Of a DNA stretch of 64,000 nt, positions 62,998 to 64,000 are shown one piece after another. The stretch spans positions 62,001 through 126,000 of the forward strand of contig NCEV01000002.1 in NCBI GenBank assembly GCA_002280875.1, given 5' to 3'. The stretch's first letter is position 1. Every line of letters starts with the position of its first letter. The notes beneath the pieces were generated by a model that saw nothing but the letters and a program-made list of their open reading frames with translations, was not told where the DNA came from and ran no database searches. The stretch is from Caulobacter sp. 32-67-35. GTDB taxonomy: Bacteria; Pseudomonadota; Alphaproteobacteria; Caulobacterales; Caulobacteraceae. Position numbers and translations under genes: made by a program.

Positions 62998-63233
62998 CAG
63001 CGTGTCGACCTGGGCGGCGAGATCGAGAACTCGGCGGAGTCGATCAGCACCATGCCCGCCGCCTTGGCCGCAGCCAGCGCCTTGCCCAGCTGGGCGGTTG
63101 GCTTGCCGGCCTCCAGATCGACGATGAAGCGCTCGCCGCTATTGATGGCGAGCGCGAGTTCTCGCTGGGTCAGACCCAAGGCCTTGCGTGACCGCGCCAG
63201 GGTGGCGCCAAACTCTTCGGCTGTGTCGATCAT
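62997..63233 (-). CDS. hipB: HipB-like XRE antitoxin
   Basis: 78-aa Cro/CI HTH protein (LGLTQRELALAINSGERFIVDLEAGKPTAQLGKALAAAKAAG). First gene of the hip operon; binds and neutralises HipA and represses the promoter. Four matching operators lie directly upstream. Confidence 0.85.
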   Translation of the reverse strand: MIDTAEEFGATLARSRKALGLTQRELALAINSGERFIVDLEAGKPTAQLGKALAAAKAAGMVLIDSAEFSISPPRSTR

Positions 63234-63239
63234 GAAAAT

Positions 63240-63391
63240 CTTCCCGTTCGGTAAGATTGGACACCTTGAACACTCTTTGCAACCAAAATCTTACCGATCG
63301 GGAAGAACGCCGTCTTATTAGCAACTTCCCGATCGGTAAGATCGATGCGCCATGTCTGCAGATGACGCAAATTCTTCCCGCTCGGTAAGAT
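63240..63391. promoter_or_regulatory. four hip operator copies
   Basis: CTTCCCGNTCGGTAAGAT occurs at 63240-63257, 63325-63342 and 63374-63391 on the + strand and, inverted, at 63288-63305. Each is an imperfect palindrome. The first abuts the hipB start codon. Spacings of 48, 37 and 49 bp could allow cooperative looping by HipB dimers. Confidence 0.85.
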
Positions 63392-63445
63392 CAATCCATC
63401 CTCGCCGACATGGCTTTGGCCCTGGCAAACCGCTAGGATGGCGAC

Positions 63446-63568
63446 ATGCCGCCTCGCCAACGCCCCGCCCCCCGCCTGCTGTCATCAATGGGCCTGCTCT
63501 TTGTCTTGGCCGCGGTCGCGGGCTTGGTGGGCTTCGTCGTCATCACGGTGATCAGCAAGTTCGCCTAG
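63446..63568 (+). CDS. 40-aa single-span membrane protein
   Basis: ATG 63446; MPPRQRPAPRLLSS then one hydrophobic helix (MGLLFVLAAVAGLVGFVVIT) and VISKFA. No strong SD. Could be a small housekeeping membrane peptide of Caulobacter type or part of the island. Confidence 0.5.
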   Translation: MPPRQRPAPRLLSSMGLLFVLAAVAGLVGFVVITVISKFA

Positions 63569-63657
63569 GCCGCCGGGCTTCCTAGCGCTTTGGAACGCGA
63601 CGGCGATCGGCGTGTTTTGACAGATGTCCGGCCACGCACCCCCATGGTCAGGACCGC

Positions 63658-63693
63658 GCGGCCCGGCCATCGCTCCCCGACTTGCCGGGCCGC
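63658..63693. terminator. hairpin between the 40-aa gene and YjbR
   Basis: GCGGCCCGGC (63658-63667) pairs with GCCGGGCCGC (63684-63693). It is positioned to act for both convergent genes. Confidence 0.5.
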
Positions 63694-63713
63694 CCACTCC
63701 CCCCACTAAGATC

Positions 63714-64000
63714 CTAAGCGCTGCGCGCCATGTCCTGCCCGGCCAGAGCCCCGCCCTTTCGCGTTCCGCTAGCCTGACGCCAACCGCAGGCGAGAACCTC
63801 CGCAAGATGATCTTGGCGCACCGCTTCGAGGCTAACGAGGGTCACACCTCGCCGCCCACGCGGCCCGGCCTCGGCGCGAAATGCTGGGTCAAGCCTCAGC
63901 GCGCGCCGCTGATCGGCTTCCGAGAGTTTGATGACCGCCCAGCCGGTGGCGGGCCAGCCCAAGGTCGCGAAGGTACGCGCCGCGACCTGGAACTGAATGG
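63714..64000 (-). CDS. YjbR/MmcQ-like protein, 5' end outside window
   Basis: The frame is open to the right edge; visible part is QFQVAARTFATLGWPATGWAVIK, LSEADQRRALRLDPAF, GRRGVTLVSLEAVRQDHLAEVLACGWR. This matches the C-terminal half of the YjbR (CyaY-like fold) family, small DNA-binding-like proteins of unclear function. Stop TAG at 63714. Confidence 0.65.
   Translation of the reverse strand, partial: IQFQVAARTFATLGWPATGWAVIKLSEADQRRALRLDPAFRAEAGPRGRRGVTLVSLEAVRQDHLAEVLACGWRQASGTRKGGALAGQDMARSA

Larger units (their letters stand above)
60431..64000. mobile_element. dusA-linked genomic island, right end not seen
   Basis: A tyrosine integrase faces away from the 5' end of dusA, the standard layout of dusA-specific islands, and is followed by a hipBA module. 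The left attachment site should overlap the first codons of dusA (about 60380-60430). I found no second copy of that sequence up to 64000, so the island either ends beyond the window or its repeat is very short. The last gene (YjbR) may already be chromosome. Confidence 0.6.

Noticed and set aside
61606..64000. Second copy of the dusA attachment sequence
   Set aside because: No match to the conserved 5' dusA segment was found by reading; the island end is probably outside the window.
1..64000. tRNA genes, rRNA, CRISPR arrays, intact insertion sequences
   Set aside because: None recognised on either strand; repeats seen are short operators, iterons and hairpins.

Overview
The window looks like chromosome of an alphaproteobacterium, most likely a Caulobacter-type organism. 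The DNA is GC-rich. The right-hand third carries housekeeping genes in an ordinary chromosomal style: glyoxalase I, an Atm1-type ABC exporter, a LOG-family protein, two paired acyl-CoA dehydrogenases, CobT, DUF1289, a retropepsin-like protease and dusA. The left three quarters (1 to about 48.2 kb, left end outside the window) is one large integrative and conjugative element (ICE). The genus is inferred from gene content, not proven.

ICE layout. 0-2 kb: a HipA-like kinase fused to an AbiEi-like winged-helix head, with repeats in its promoter. 2-15.5 kb: an accessory maintenance block holding ArdC antirestriction protein plus an overlapping HEPN-like gene, a large ParB-like protein, a 1445-aa methyltransferase/strawberry-notch helicase, a Toprim protein, a DUF2493 protein, small membrane proteins and a DUF736 protein. 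Three genes in this block start behind nested stem-loops that enclose or abut the ribosome binding site, and two of these leaders (before ardC and parB) are clear homologues with compensatory base changes. 15.7-17.7 kb: a control cassette matching the QseC, QseM, FseA, RdfS cascade of ICEMlSymR7A-type elements. The two FseA halves lie in different frames and join by a +1 shift at a CCC-U site. 17.7-19.7 kb: RepA, three iterons, ParA and a small partition partner. 19.7-36.2 kb: DUF2840, TraF, DUF736, lytic transglycosylase, an oriT candidate, relaxase, TraG, a CopG-like protein and a full trb-type secretion operon (B C D E J K-alt L F G I plus DUF2274).

Cargo (36.2-48.2 kb) is concerned with metals or small ions: a LysR regulator, a histidine kinase and FixJ-like response regulator, a fused two-domain ABC permease with its ATPase but no binding protein, a disrupted OprB-type porin, MgtC, CorA, an Nramp homologue with unusual metal-site residues, and a DmeF-type cation efflux protein. 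Regulation of the cargo by the two-component pair is suggested by related AT-rich motifs before the kinase and before the ABC genes.

From 49.3 kb onward the sequence is core chromosome. At 60.4 kb a tyrosine integrase sits directly against the 5' end of dusA, the usual target of a dusA-specific family of islands. That second element carries a hipBA toxin-antitoxin pair with four operator copies and runs toward or past the right edge. No tRNA, rRNA, CRISPR array or intact insertion sequence was recognised.
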